From positions 123,121 to 187,120 of the forward strand of contig JAPOVR010000032.1 of the NCBI GenBank assembly GCA_026708005.1: a DNA stretch of 64,000 bases, read 5' to 3'. Both the position numbers and the translations under genes were made by a program. This document shows positions 7,963 through 17,333 of the stretch, one piece after another. The DNA is from Actinomycetes bacterium. GTDB taxonomy: Bacteria > Actinomycetota > Thermoleophilia > Gaiellales > Gaiellaceae. Positions within the stretch are counted from its first letter, which is position 1. Every line of letters starts with the position of its first letter. Below the pieces are notes generated by a model. That model searched no databases. It was given only the letters and a program-made list of their open reading frames with translations, and was not told where the DNA came from.

Positions 7963-9192
7963 CTACCCGACGTAGGCGACAGCCTCGAGCTCGATCAACA
8001 ACCCCTCGACGGGGCTGGAAGCGATGACAGCGGTGCCGGCCGGCGGCTCGCCGCCCGAGAACGCCTCCTGGTAGAGCGGCATCCGAGCCTGCGTCATCTC
8101 GTCGTAGAGCTCAGCGTCGCCGAGCCACACCGTCATCTTCACGATGTCGTCGAAGCCAGCGCCCGCAGCACGGAGGACCGCGCCGACGTTCTCAAGGGCG
8201 TTCGCCGTCTGGGCGGCGATGTCATCCCGGCCCACGACGTCTCCCGCCGAGTCGAGCGCGCCCTGGCCGGAGGTGAACACCCAGCCGCCGCTGCGCACGG
8301 CCTGCGAGGAGAGCGACGATGGCCCACCGGTCGGGAGCCGGGCGAAGAGCTGCTCGGTCGGGACGACGGTCTTCTCACCCTTGACCGCGACCGCCTCCGT
8401 CTCCACGCGCATCGGCTCGGGCGGGAAGCCGACCACGATGGTCGTCGCGGTGGGATAGCCGCCGCCGCCAAAGCGCTCGGCAATAAACTCGTTTCGCACC
8501 TCGAGCATCGCGGGGAAATCGTCAGGTTCGGTGATGAACGTGTTGAGCTTGACGACGTCGGTGAACTCGAAGCCGCCCGCGACGACGATCGACTCGAGGT
8601 TCTCGAGCGACCTGCGCGTCTGTGAGGCGATATCCGGGCCCACGACCTTCGCCTCGAGGTCGAAGCCGGGCTGCCCCGTCGTCCAGAGCAGGCCCTGCGT
8701 CTCGACGCCGAGGCGCCAGAGCGGCTGCACGGCGAGCGGCAGCGGGATCAGCTTGGCGATCTCTTCGGTATCGAACGCACGCTTGTCGGCGCACGCAATT
8801 GCCTCGATCTCGATTAGGAGACCCGGCACGGCGAGCGGCGTGACGAGCGCCGTGGAGGCGGGATACTGGCCATCAGGAAAGTGCTGCTCGTAGTAGGGGG
8901 TGCGGACCTTCGTCATCTCCTCGTAGTCCTCGGGCTTCGTCACGAAGATCCGGGTCTTCACGACGTCCGAGAAGCTGAGACCCCCCTCCTCGAGGATCGC
9001 GCGCAGGTTCTCGTAGGCCTGCAGCGTCTGCTGCTCGATGCCTGAGGCAATCGCGCCGCCCGCGCCGACGCCGGGCTGCCCAGCGGTGAAGACGAACCCC
9101 TCGACGCCCGTCCCGAGCGACCACACCGGCCGCGAGCGGACCGGCGCGGGGATGTGCAGCCCGACCTGGTCGGTGTGGATCGCGCGCCCCAT
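7963..9192 (-). CDS. Protein made of three tandem Rid (YjgF/RidA) domains
   Basis: 409 residues in one open frame holding three complete Rid domains, at about residues 1-134, 135-272 and 275-409. Each has the helix pattern (TLQAYENLRAILEEGGL; TRRSLENLESIVVAGGF; TANALENVGAVLRAAGAGF), the DVVK/DIVK turn, and the closing strand (LLIEIEAIAC; MRVETEAVAV; LLIELEAVAY). Rid proteins normally act as homotrimers of single domains, so this chain could form a pseudo-trimer from one polypeptide. The catalytic Arg of RidA is absent in all three: the aligned motifs are PAST, PTAT and PAGT. ATG overlaps the stop of the upstream hydrolase gene by one base, so translation is coupled. It is the last gene of the 7.9-19.9 kb run. 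Confidence 0.9.
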   Translation of the reverse strand: MGRAIHTDQVGLHIPAPVRSRPVWSLGTGVEGFVFTAGQPGVGAGGAIASGIEQQTLQAYENLRAILEEGGLSFSDVVKTRIFVTKPEDYEEMTKVRTPYYEQHFPDGQYPASTALVTPLAVPGLLIEIEAIACADKRAFDTEEIAKLIPLPLAVQPLWRLGVETQGLLWTTGQPGFDLEAKVVGPDIASQTRRSLENLESIVVAGGFEFTDVVKLNTFITEPDDFPAMLEVRNEFIAERFGGGGYPTATTIVVGFPPEPMRVETEAVAVKGEKTVVPTEQLFARLPTGGPSSLSSQAVRSGGWVFTSGQGALDSAGDVVGRDDIAAQTANALENVGAVLRAAGAGFDDIVKMTVWLGDAELYDEMTQARMPLYQEAFSGGEPPAGTAVIASSPVEGLLIELEAVAYVG

Positions 9193-10025
9193 CAGCCCGC
9201 CGCTCCTGCCGCATGAGCACGGCCCAGAAACTCCGTGATCAGCTCGCAGCTCGCCTCCGGCTGTTCGACGAGGAACGTGTGCCCCGCGTCGAGAACTGCG
9301 AGCTCCGCCTGTGGGATGCTCTCGGCCAGGACCCGGCTGCCCGCGCCTGAAGGGCCCATGTCGATCGGGGTCATGATGTCATAGCGACCGCCGATCACGA
9401 GCGTGGGCGCGTCGATCGTCGGAAGGAGCGGCACGAGGTCGGCTGCCTCGATCGCCTTCGTGATCTCGGCGAAGACCTCGGGCGACGTCTGCGACGAGAT
9501 CAACTTGGCGATGAGCTCGCGTGCCTCGCCCATGCGCTCCGACTCGAGGAACGGACGCGAGAAGAGTTGGAACATCACCAGATCGAGGAACTCGTCCCCC
9601 TTCCCGTACGCCTTCGCGACCGCGTGCCACACCCGCTTGTTCATGCGAGCTGCGCCGTCGTACGCGGCGAGCGAGCAGCTCAGCACCAGCCTGTCGAGGC
9701 GGCCGGGGTACTTCGCGGCGAATGGAATCGCGACCATGCCGCCCATCGAGGTGCCGTGGACATGCGCACGCTCGATCTCGAGCGCATCGAGCAGACCCGC
9801 CAGGTCGTCTGCCCAGAGCTCCATCGAGTAGGGGCCCACCGGCGCGTCGCTGTCGCCGAAGCCCCGCATATCGTAGTCGATGACCCGGAAGCTCCGTGAC
9901 AGGAGCGGCGTCAGCGTCGCGAAGTTACCGCGCCCAAAGCCAGAGCCGTGGATCTGCACGACCGGCTGGCCTGAGCCGCGCTCCTCGTAGTAGAGGCGGA
10001 TGCCGTTGACGTCCGCGTATGGCAT
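9192..10025 (-). CDS. Alpha/beta hydrolase
   Basis: 277 residues with a complete catalytic set. The oxyanion turn is QIHGSGFGRGN near residue 27, the nucleophile elbow GTSMGG lies near residue 93, the acid is in GGRYDIMTPID, and the His is in LDAGHTFLVEQP near the C-terminus. The fold resembles 3-oxoadipate enol-lactonase and haloperoxidase-type hydrolases, so lactone, ester or C-C bond hydrolysis are all possible. GGAAGGAG lies eight bases before ATG 10025. It is embedded between a broken aminotransferase gene and the three-domain Rid gene with minimal spacing, so it belongs to the same operon and probably acts on the same catabolic route. Confidence 0.92.
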   Translation of the reverse strand: MPYADVNGIRLYYEERGSGQPVVQIHGSGFGRGNFATLTPLLSRSFRVIDYDMRGFGDSDAPVGPYSMELWADDLAGLLDALEIERAHVHGTSMGGMVAIPFAAKYPGRLDRLVLSCSLAAYDGAARMNKRVWHAVAKAYGKGDEFLDLVMFQLFSRPFLESERMGEARELIAKLISSQTSPEVFAEITKAIEAADLVPLLPTIDAPTLVIGGRYDIMTPIDMGPSGAGSRVLAESIPQAELAVLDAGHTFLVEQPEASCELITEFLGRAHAAGAAG

Positions 10026-10050
10026 GGTCGTCTCCTTCCTCGCCCGGCTG

Positions 10051-11421
10051 TCAGCCGGCGGCCGGCCGCGCGGAGCCTCCGGCGAGCCGACGCTCCGCCT
10101 CGGTGATCGACGCGTCCAGCAGCTCGATGGCCTCGTCGATCTGGGCCGGCGTGATCACGAAAGACGGCGCGATGATGATGCAGTCGCCCGCGTGCCCCCG
10201 GTCGCCCCCGCCGCCCGCGAACAGGGTGATCCCCTGCTCGAGCCCAACCTTGAGCACAGTCTCGGCCACCCTGCGGCTGCGCGCGTAGGGGCGCCGCTCA
10301 CCCTTGTCGGCGACAAACTCGATGCCGAGGAAGAGCCCCTTGCCGCCCCTGACGTCTCCGACCGAGGGCCGCTCGAGCAAGCGGGCTGCGCGCTTGTGGA
10401 GGCACGTGCCGAGCCGGCGGAGCGCCCGATCAGGCGGTGCTCGCGCGCATACTCGTGGACGGCGAGCCCGGCCGCGCAGGCGAGCGGGTTGCCGCCGCAG
10501 GTATGCCCGTGCACGAGCAGGCCGGAGCCGGCGTTGAGCGCGCCGGCGATCTTCTCGCTGACGAGCACCGCCTCAAGCGGCGCGTAGCCGCTCGAGATGC
10601 CCTTTCCACAGACGATCAGGTCGGGCATGGTGTCCCAGTGGTCGACGCCAAAGGCCCGACCCGTGCGCCCGAACCCCGTGAGTACCTCATCGGCGATCAG
10701 CAGCACGCCGTACTCGTCGCAGATCGCGCGGAAGCGTGGGAAGTACTCATCCGGCGGGGTGGCGGCGCCGAGCGAGCTCCCGACAATCGGGTCCGCAATG
10801 AAGGCCGCGACGCTGTCGGGACCCTCCCGCAAGATCGCCCGCTCAAGCTCCTCCGCGCAGTCGATGCCGCACGCTGGGTAGGTCTTGCCGAGCAGGCAGG
10901 TAGCAGTATCACGGCTCGATGTGCGGTATCTCAAGGAGCAGCGCCCCGTACAGCTCCTGCCACGGTGCGCGGCCCGAGGCCGAGAGCGCGCCGAGCGTGT
11001 TGCCGTGGAAGCTGCCCCGCCGGCCGATCACCTTGTGGCGCTCAGGCGCACCCGCCTCGACGAAGTACTGGCGGGCGATCTTCAGCGCGGCCTCGGTTGC
11101 CTCCGGGCCGACCGACACGAAGAACGCCTTCGTGATTCCCTCGGGCGCCAGCCCGACGACCTCCTCCGCCAGCCACGTCTGGCCCTCGGTCGTGAACTGG
11201 GCACCATAGGCGAAGGCGGCCCGCTCGGCCTGCCTGTGGACGGCGTCCACGATCTGCAAGACGCCGTAGCCGACGGAGACGACGCCGGCCCCGGCCATCG
11301 CGTCGAGGTACCGCTTGCCGTCCCGATCGTAGAGGTAGACGCCCTCGGCCCGCTCGATAACCGGAAACTCGCGCCGCTGGTTCCGGTAGAGGACCGAGCT
11401 CAGCTCCGGTCGATCGACCAT
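10051..11421 (-). pseudogene. Class III aminotransferase, frame broken by two single-base shifts
   Basis: The gene reads in three frames. Residues from MVDRPELSSV to LLEIPHIEP lie in one frame (11421 to about 10912). CLLGKTYPACGIDC through VLTGFGRTGRAF and VCGKGISSGYAPL lie in a second (to about 10410). LLERPSVGDVRGGKGLFLGIEF to the stop at 10051 lie in a third. Adding one base near 10912 and one near 10410 restores an approximately 456-residue enzyme. With the first correction HIEP runs straight into RDTATCLLGK, so the apparent TGA is only a frameshift product. The PLP Lys (GKGISSG) and Asp (ADEVLTG) are intact. The ATG lies one base after the hyuA stop. Either real inactivation or consensus error. 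Confidence 0.85.
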
Positions 11422-11422
11422 C

Positions 11423-13537
11423 TCAGCCGCCTGCCGTCCCCGCCCCGGCATCTGAGGCGACAGTGTCCGGGACAGCCGCCGACATCGCGTAAAAGCCGCG
11501 CCCGTCGAAGGTCATATTCGTGCCTGGGAACACGACGATCGTCGTTGTCGGCTCCTCGACGATGGCCGGCCCAGTGAACGCGTTCCCGGCCCGGACGAGC
11601 GATCCGTCGAACACCGGGGTGTCCAGGTACCGGCCTCGCTCGGCGAAGTACGCCGGTCGCTCGCCGACGCGCGTCGCTGACGGATCGCTGGCGCCGGCGG
11701 CACGAGCGGGCAGCTCAATCGGGGGCACCTTGCCGAGGACGGTGACGGCGAGGTTGACGAGCTCCGGAACGCCGGTCTCCCGCTCGGCGTAGGTATGGAG
11801 CGCCTCGTGCCGCCGGTGGAAGAGCTCGGCGATCTCGGTGAGCATCGTCCCATCGATCGGGCGGGGAGGAATCGAGACGGCGCACTCGTGCATCTGGCCG
11901 AGGTAGCGCAGCTCGAGCGTGCGGTTCACGACGACATCCTCAGGGGCGACCCCCTCCTCCGCGAGCTCCGCGCGGCCTTCCCGCTCCATCCTCTCCAGGA
12001 TCGCGTCGAGCCGCGCCGGGTCGGCGTCGGCAAGCCTCGCGGCATACGAGGCCTGGTAGTCGTGCCGCAGGTCAGCGACGAGCGCTCCGAACGCGCAGAA
12101 GGCCGAGGCGACCTTGGTGATCAGGATCTCGGGGATTGAGAGCTCCGCCGCGAGGCGCCCGGCGTGAACGGCCCCGGCACCGCCGCCCACCACCATCGCG
12201 AAGTCGCGCGGATCGTAGCCCCGCTCGACGAGAACCTCCCGGATCGCGGTCGCCATGTTGTGGTTGGCCACCTCGAAGATCCCCTGAGCAGCCTCCGCAT
12301 CCGGAAGCCCGAGCGGAGCTGCGACCGCACTGCGCACGGCTTGTACGGCTGCCGGCTGATCGAGCTCGAGCCGCCCGCCGAGCAGTGCCCTGGGGTTGAG
12401 GTAGCCCAGCACGACGCTGGCGTCGGTGACCGTGGGCTCCACCCCGCCGCGCCCGTAGCACGCGGGCCCCGGCACGGCCTCGGCGCTTCGCGGCCCGACC
12501 CGGAGGATACCGCCCGTGTCGAGCCAGGCGATGCTGCCGCCGCCGGCACCGACCGTGTTGATGTTGATCATCGGGATGCCGACGCGGTAGCGGCAGACGT
12601 CGACGTTCTTGACCGTGTCCGGCAGCTCGTCCTTGACGAGGCAGACGTCGAAGCTCGTCCCGCCCATGTCGACCGAGACGATGTTCTCGTAGCCGAGCTG
12701 TCGCCCCACCGCGAGCGCGGCGGTTGAGCCTGCCGCCGGCCCCGAGTTGAGCGCGTACACGGGCTTGCGCGTGAGCGCCGCCCCCGAGGCGAAGCCCGCG
12801 TTCGCCTGCATGTAGCGGATCTGGCCCGTCAGGCCGCGTGCGCGGAGCATCCGCTCGATGCGCTCGACGTAGCGGGTCAGGATCGGGCCGACGTAGGCGC
12901 TCAGAATCGTCGTGCTCGTCCGCTCGTACTCGCGGATCTGCGGCAGGATGTCCACCGAGAGCGCGCAGAACACCCCCGGAAGCTCCTCGGTGAGGATCTC
13001 CCCGACGCGCCGCTCGTGCGCATCGTTGAGAAACGACCATAGGAGCGACACCGCCACCGCCTCGACCCGCTCGTTCCGAAGCGTCTCGGCATGACGGCGC
13101 ACCTGATCCTCGTCGAGCGCCGCGTACAAATCGCCGTCCTTCGTCACGCGCCCGCGCACGGGCAGCCGCAGGCGGCGCGGCACGAGCACGGGCGGCGGCG
13201 GGTAGAGGAACTCGTAGCGACGCTCCTTGAAGCCCAGGCGGATCTCGTGTGAGTCTCGAAACCCCTCGGTGCACAGGAGCGCCGTGCCCGCGCCGCGCTG
13301 CTGGATCAGCGCGTTGATGGCGACCGTCGTCCCCTGGATGACGAGGTCGCACCCGCCAAGCAGCTCGCCGCCGGCGAGACCGAGCGCCTCCGCGAGCGCA
13401 TCGACCCCCTCGGCGATCGCCTCACCGGGCTCCTCAGGCGTCGAGCCCACCTTGTGCAGGCGAACCTCCCCGGCGTCATCGACGAGGACGATGTCGGTGA
13501 ATGTCCCTCCGATGTCGATGCCGAGCCGGTAGGCCAC
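11423..13537 (-). CDS. hyuA: Hydantoinase/oxoprolinase family subunit A
   Basis: 704 residues, normal for HyuA. The N-terminal actin/Hsp70-like ATPase fold shows GIDIGGTFTD at residues 6-15. The second phosphate motif is DMGGTSFDVCL, and GGGAGAVHAG lies near residue 460. Family members use ATP to open five-membered or larger cyclic amides (hydantoins, 5-oxoproline, caprolactam) or to carboxylate ketones, always together with a HyuB partner, which is the next gene upstream. The start is GTG 13537, placed directly after a TAG that is the probable true stop of hyuB. An aminotransferase gene follows after one base. Substrate is not predictable, but the neighbours favour a lactam or hydantoin yielding an amino acid. 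Confidence 0.93.
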   Translation of the reverse strand: MAYRLGIDIGGTFTDIVLVDDAGEVRLHKVGSTPEEPGEAIAEGVDALAEALGLAGGELLGGCDLVIQGTTVAINALIQQRGAGTALLCTEGFRDSHEIRLGFKERRYEFLYPPPPVLVPRRLRLPVRGRVTKDGDLYAALDEDQVRRHAETLRNERVEAVAVSLLWSFLNDAHERRVGEILTEELPGVFCALSVDILPQIREYERTSTTILSAYVGPILTRYVERIERMLRARGLTGQIRYMQANAGFASGAALTRKPVYALNSGPAAGSTAALAVGRQLGYENIVSVDMGGTSFDVCLVKDELPDTVKNVDVCRYRVGIPMININTVGAGGGSIAWLDTGGILRVGPRSAEAVPGPACYGRGGVEPTVTDASVVLGYLNPRALLGGRLELDQPAAVQAVRSAVAAPLGLPDAEAAQGIFEVANHNMATAIREVLVERGYDPRDFAMVVGGGAGAVHAGRLAAELSIPEILITKVASAFCAFGALVADLRHDYQASYAARLADADPARLDAILERMEREGRAELAEEGVAPEDVVVNRTLELRYLGQMHECAVSIPPRPIDGTMLTEIAELFHRRHEALHTYAERETGVPELVNLAVTVLGKVPPIELPARAAGASDPSATRVGERPAYFAERGRYLDTPVFDGSLVRAGNAFTGPAIVEEPTTTIVVFPGTNMTFDGRGFYAMSAAVPDTVASDAGAGTAGG

Positions 13538-15308
13538 CTACCGCCTCGACCCGCGGTCAGCTCCAGCCGCAACGCCTGCGTTCGGTCGGTGTCGAGCGTG
13601 AGCGTGTCAGGGTCGACGACGACGCCGTACTCCTCGCGCGCTGCGTCGACCGAGACAAGACCGTTGGCGACATCCGCCACAACGGACTCCAGCTCCCGCT
13701 CGAGCGCGCTGCCCACACCGCCGCCGCCGGCCGGGCATGTGCGCAGGCGCTGCCCCGCCGAGATCGGAACGATCCCGTGAGGCGGCAGCTCGGTCTCGCG
13801 CCCGTCCGCGATCAGGTACCTTCTGGCGAGCTTGACCTCGCCGCCGCTGGAGGCGGCACCGAGCAGGCCGACCGGCGGGTACTTCGTTCCCACGCCCCAG
13901 AGCACCAGATCGGCATCGTGGTCGAGCACTTCGAGCTCGAACACCGGCCCGAGCCCGCCGCGCCAACGGCCGGCCCCCGCCGAGTCGGCGCGCAGCTCGT
14001 AGCGGTGGATCTGAACCGGGAACTCGTGCTCGAGCAGCTCGACGTCGCCCGCGAGAATCCCGCCTGCTCCGGCGGCCGTGTTCACACAGTGCCAGCCGTC
14101 GAGGCCCCAGGTTGCACCGCCCCCGCCGCCCGTGCCGATAATCATGTTGAACGTGTAGTGCTCGCCGGTGCGCGGGTCGACACCCACCTGGTTCGTGCCC
14201 GCGCAGTGGCTCCAGCCGGCGACTGCCCGCTCCGGGGAGGTCTTGCAGAGCGCAACCCGGACGGCGTCCGCGATGTTGTCGCCGGCGGTTGTCGTCGCGG
14301 CCCCGCAGGCCGCGGGGTAGCTCGCGTTGGTCAGCGTTCCCGCTGGGCCGAGGTCGACCTCGATCGGACGGTACAGCCCCTCGTTGTACGGCACGGGGAT
14401 CGCCGCGTACATCAGCACGCCGTAGTACACCGAGCTCAGGGTGTTCGCCCAGTAGCTGTTGATGTAGCTCCTGACCTGCGGCGGGCTCGATATGGCCACG
14501 CGCATCCGCTCACCCTCGATCTCGATCCGCGACTCGATCGTGAGCTCGCCCGATCGGCCGTCGTCCTCAACCGGCGAGCTTCCCTCATAGACGCCGTCGG
14601 TCATCGAGGAGATCGCCTCCCGCATGTTCTGCTCGCCGATGTCGAGGATCCGCTCGACCGCGGCGTCGACCGTCCCGCGCCCGTAGCGGCTCACGAGGGC
14701 AACGAGGTTCCGCTCCGCGATTGAGAGAGCCACAAACTGGGCGCCCATGTCATTTCGCTGCTGCGTGCCCGTGCGGACGCTGCCCACGATCAGGTCGATC
14801 ACATCACGGTTAGGAATGCCGCGCTCGTGAATGCGAAGCGGCGGCATCCTGAGGCCCTCCGCGTACATATCCTCGGCGAGCGGGTTGTAGCCGCCGGCGA
14901 CCGAGCCGCCCGTGTCGTCCATGTGCGCCTTGTTCGAGGCCCAGAAGACGAGCTCGTCATCGACGAACACGGGCTTGAACATGCACATGTCCTGGAGGTG
15001 GCTCCCCCCCGGTGACGGGGTCGTTGTGGTAGAAGACGTCCCCCCGGCTCGACGTCGCCTTCGAAGTACCCGGCGACGGCCTTCGTGGCGTGCATGAGCG
15101 AGCCGAGATGGACCGGCAGATCCTCGCCCTGCACCACCATGCGGGGCTCCGCATCGAACACCGCGTTCGAGAAGTCGCGCACGAGCTTCAAGACCGGGGA
15201 GCGCGCGGTGCGCTCCATCGTGAGCGTCATCTGGTTGACCGTCGAGGAGAGCACCCCCGACACGACCGCCAGCGTGACCGCGTCGACTTCGGCGTTTGCC
15301 TTGCTCAT
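13538..15308 (-). pseudogene. hyuB: Hydantoinase/oxoprolinase family subunit B, three probable single-base indels
   Basis: HyuB starts at ATG 15308 (GGGAGG six bases upstream) with MSKANAEVDAVTLAVVSGVL. The frame changes at a six-C run (15040-15045) into GDVFYHNDPVTGG, then again at a seven-C run (15004-15010) into DMCMFKPVFVDDELVFWASN. The rest of the protein is continuous, including PAACGAATTTAGDN and the Gly-rich GTGGGGGATWGLDGW. At the 3' end the frame runs on about 230 bases into hyuA. One extra G near 13550 would instead end the protein at the TAG (13538-13540) touching the hyuA GTG. All three sites are C/G runs, so sequencing or assembly error is likely and the real gene may be intact. 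Confidence 0.85.
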
Positions 15309-15354
15309 CGAACCTCCCGAGCGTCGCGGAGCCTGCGTCTCGTGCCCGTCCGGC

Positions 15355-16821
15355 TCAGAGGCCCAGCTCCTCGAGCATGGGCGGCCAGCGGTCCGCCCAC
15401 GGGGCGGCCTCCTCGTAGGCGGCCGCCGCACGGAGCACCATCGGATCGTCCAGGTGGCTGCAGACGATCTGCAGACCGATCGGCAGGCCGTCGTCCGTCC
15501 AGCCGGCGGGCACCGACGCCGCGGGCTGCCCGGTCATGTTGAGCGGGAAGGTGAAGCTCAGCCAGTACACCGGGTCGACCCACCGTCCCTCGATCTTGTC
15601 CGGGCCCTGCATGTGAATCGGGAACGGCGGCACCGCGAGCGTCGGGGTCAGCAGGATGTCGTACCTGCGCATGAACTTCCACATCTTGTTGTAGACGGCC
15701 TTGCGGGCAATGCTGGCGTCGGTGATGTCCTCCGCCGCCCACTCCCGGGCGGCGAAGTTCACGATGTGGCGGGAGACGCGCTCGCCGTGCTCCGCGATCA
15801 TCGCACGCAGGCCCCTGAGGTCGGTCTCGCCGCAGAGGATCGCCCAGAACGGTCCGTACGGATCCTCCCAGCCCGGATCGGCCTCCTCGACGACGCAGCC
15901 GAGGTCGCGCTCGAAGACCCGCACGGCGCTGCGCACGGCCGCGCGCACCTGAGGATCAACCGCCGCGTAGCCCCAGTCCTCGCTGTAGCCGACCCTCAGG
16001 CCATCGAGGCCCTCCTCCTTTCCCTGCACCACGCAGCCCAGCCAGTCGAAGTCGGCCTTCGGCAACGAGTGGCGGTCACGGTCGTCGGGGCCCGCCATCA
16101 CCGAGAGCATGAGCGCCGCGTCCGCGACCGTCCTCGTGATCGGCCCGATGTGGACGAGCGACTCCCAGCCGGAGGCGCCCGGGTAGCGCTCGTCGCGGAA
16201 GCCGGGATACGTTGGCACCCGGCCGAACGACGCCTTCATGCCGAACAGCCCGCTGTGGGCGGCCGGGATCCGGACCGAGCCGCCGCCGTCGGTGCCGATC
16301 GAGACCGGGCCCATGCCCGTCGACACCGCAGCCCCGGAGCCGGCGCTCGAGCCGCCCGGGGTCAGAGCCGTGTTCCACGGGCTGAGCGTGGTCTCGAAGA
16401 TCGGGTTGTGGCCACAGCCCGAGAAGCCGAACTCGGGGACGTTCGTCTGGCCCAGAACGACCGCGTCGGCCTCGCGAATGCGCTCGACCGCGACGTCGTC
16501 CTCGTCTGGAACGAAGTCCTTGTACGCGTACGAGCCGAAGGTCGTGCGCGTGCCCTTGACGAAGAACAGGTCCTTCATGCTGACGGGCACGCCGCCGAGC
16601 GGCCCGAGCTCCTCGCCCTCCATGAGCTTCTGCTCGGCCCGCTTCGCGTCGCTTCTGGCGGCATCGGCCGTCAGCGTTGCGAACGCGTGCAGGATCGGGT
16701 CGAGCCGATCGATCCTCGCGAGAACGGCCTCGGTCACCTCCACGGGCGAGAGCGCCTTGCGACGGATCTCCTCGGCGAGCGTGACAGCATCCATGCGGCA
16801 GATCTCGTTGGCAAGAGCCAT
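15355..16821 (-). CDS. Amidase signature family enzyme
   Basis: 488 residues from ATG 16821 (GAGGGGAG about nine bases upstream; a longer frame exists but has no support). The Ser-cisSer-Lys triad can be read: Lys83 in VPVSMKDLFFVKG, Ser158 in GGSSAGSGAAV and Ser182 in GTDGGGSVRIP. The order and spacing match amidases that cleave linear carboxamides, such as 6-aminohexanoate oligomer hydrolase and glutamyl-tRNA amidotransferase A relatives. It lies just upstream of hyuB in the same transcriptional direction, with a gap of about 46 bases. A linear amide produced by ring opening, or an imported amide, is a reasonable substrate, but this is inference from context. Confidence 0.93.
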   Translation of the reverse strand: MALANEICRMDAVTLAEEIRRKALSPVEVTEAVLARIDRLDPILHAFATLTADAARSDAKRAEQKLMEGEELGPLGGVPVSMKDLFFVKGTRTTFGSYAYKDFVPDEDDVAVERIREADAVVLGQTNVPEFGFSGCGHNPIFETTLSPWNTALTPGGSSAGSGAAVSTGMGPVSIGTDGGGSVRIPAAHSGLFGMKASFGRVPTYPGFRDERYPGASGWESLVHIGPITRTVADAALMLSVMAGPDDRDRHSLPKADFDWLGCVVQGKEEGLDGLRVGYSEDWGYAAVDPQVRAAVRSAVRVFERDLGCVVEEADPGWEDPYGPFWAILCGETDLRGLRAMIAEHGERVSRHIVNFAAREWAAEDITDASIARKAVYNKMWKFMRRYDILLTPTLAVPPFPIHMQGPDKIEGRWVDPVYWLSFTFPLNMTGQPAASVPAGWTDDGLPIGLQIVCSHLDDPMVLRAAAAYEEAAPWADRWPPMLEELGL

Positions 16822-16955
16822 GGTCGTTGCTCCCCTCTTCGTCGCGAAGCTCGCTGACATCCGAGGCAGCCGCAGCCGCCCACGGCGCGAGCCCGAGACT
16901 AACGCACGGTGGCCCCCCGAGACTTCCGGTGGGCAGGCGGAGCCCGCCACCGCCC

Positions 16956-17333
16956 TCAGTCGGCGAGCCTGAACTGCACGAGCGTCGACCAGCGATCTTC
17001 GCGCGCAACGTCAACCGGGCGGCCGATCGCCGCCTCGAGCCGGTCAGGCCCGACGAGCGTCGAGATCAGCTCGGCCCCTGCATCGAGCCGCACGAGCGCG
17101 AGGACGATCGGGAGGTGCCGCTCGAACTGCTCGTTGTGCGTGCGACGCAGGATGGCACAGCTGACGATGCGTCCGGTGCCGGGAGCCTCGAACCACCCGA
17201 GCGGCCCGAAGCAGCGTGGGCAGGCGATCCGAGGCAAGCCGGGGACGTGGGCGCAGGAGACGCAGCGCTGGAGCAGGAGCCTGCCCTCCGCCCCGCCTTC
17301 CTGGAACCGCGCGGCGTGATCGGGAACCGGCAT
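16956..17333 (-). CDS. Zn-ribbon OB-fold protein (DUF35 family), thiolase partner
   Basis: 125 residues. An N-terminal helix leads to a rubredoxin-like zinc ribbon (CVSCAHVPGLPRIACPRC, two C-x2-C knuckles). An OB fold follows (GWFEAPGTGRIVSCAIL and LVRLDAGAEL). In this family the protein pairs with a thiolase-like or aldolase-like SCP2 partner and supplies part of the acyl-CoA site. Its ATG directly follows the TAG of the thiolase-like gene (TAGATG), so the two are translationally coupled, the standard arrangement for such pairs. Confidence 0.9.
   Translation of the reverse strand: MPVPDHAARFQEGGAEGRLLLQRCVSCAHVPGLPRIACPRCFGPLGWFEAPGTGRIVSCAILRRTHNEQFERHLPIVLALVRLDAGAELISTLVGPDRLEAAIGRPVDVAREDRWSTLVQFRLAD

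Noticed and set aside
10905..10920. TGA after HIEP in the first broken aminotransferase, considered as a nonsense mutation or recoded codon
   Set aside because: A single added base just before it joins HIEP to RDTATCLLGK in the frame of the next segment, so the TGA is out of frame in the corrected gene.
13501..14724. 407-codon plus-strand frame opposite hyuB
   Set aside because: Antisense shadow; the HyuB motifs on the minus strand are unmistakable.
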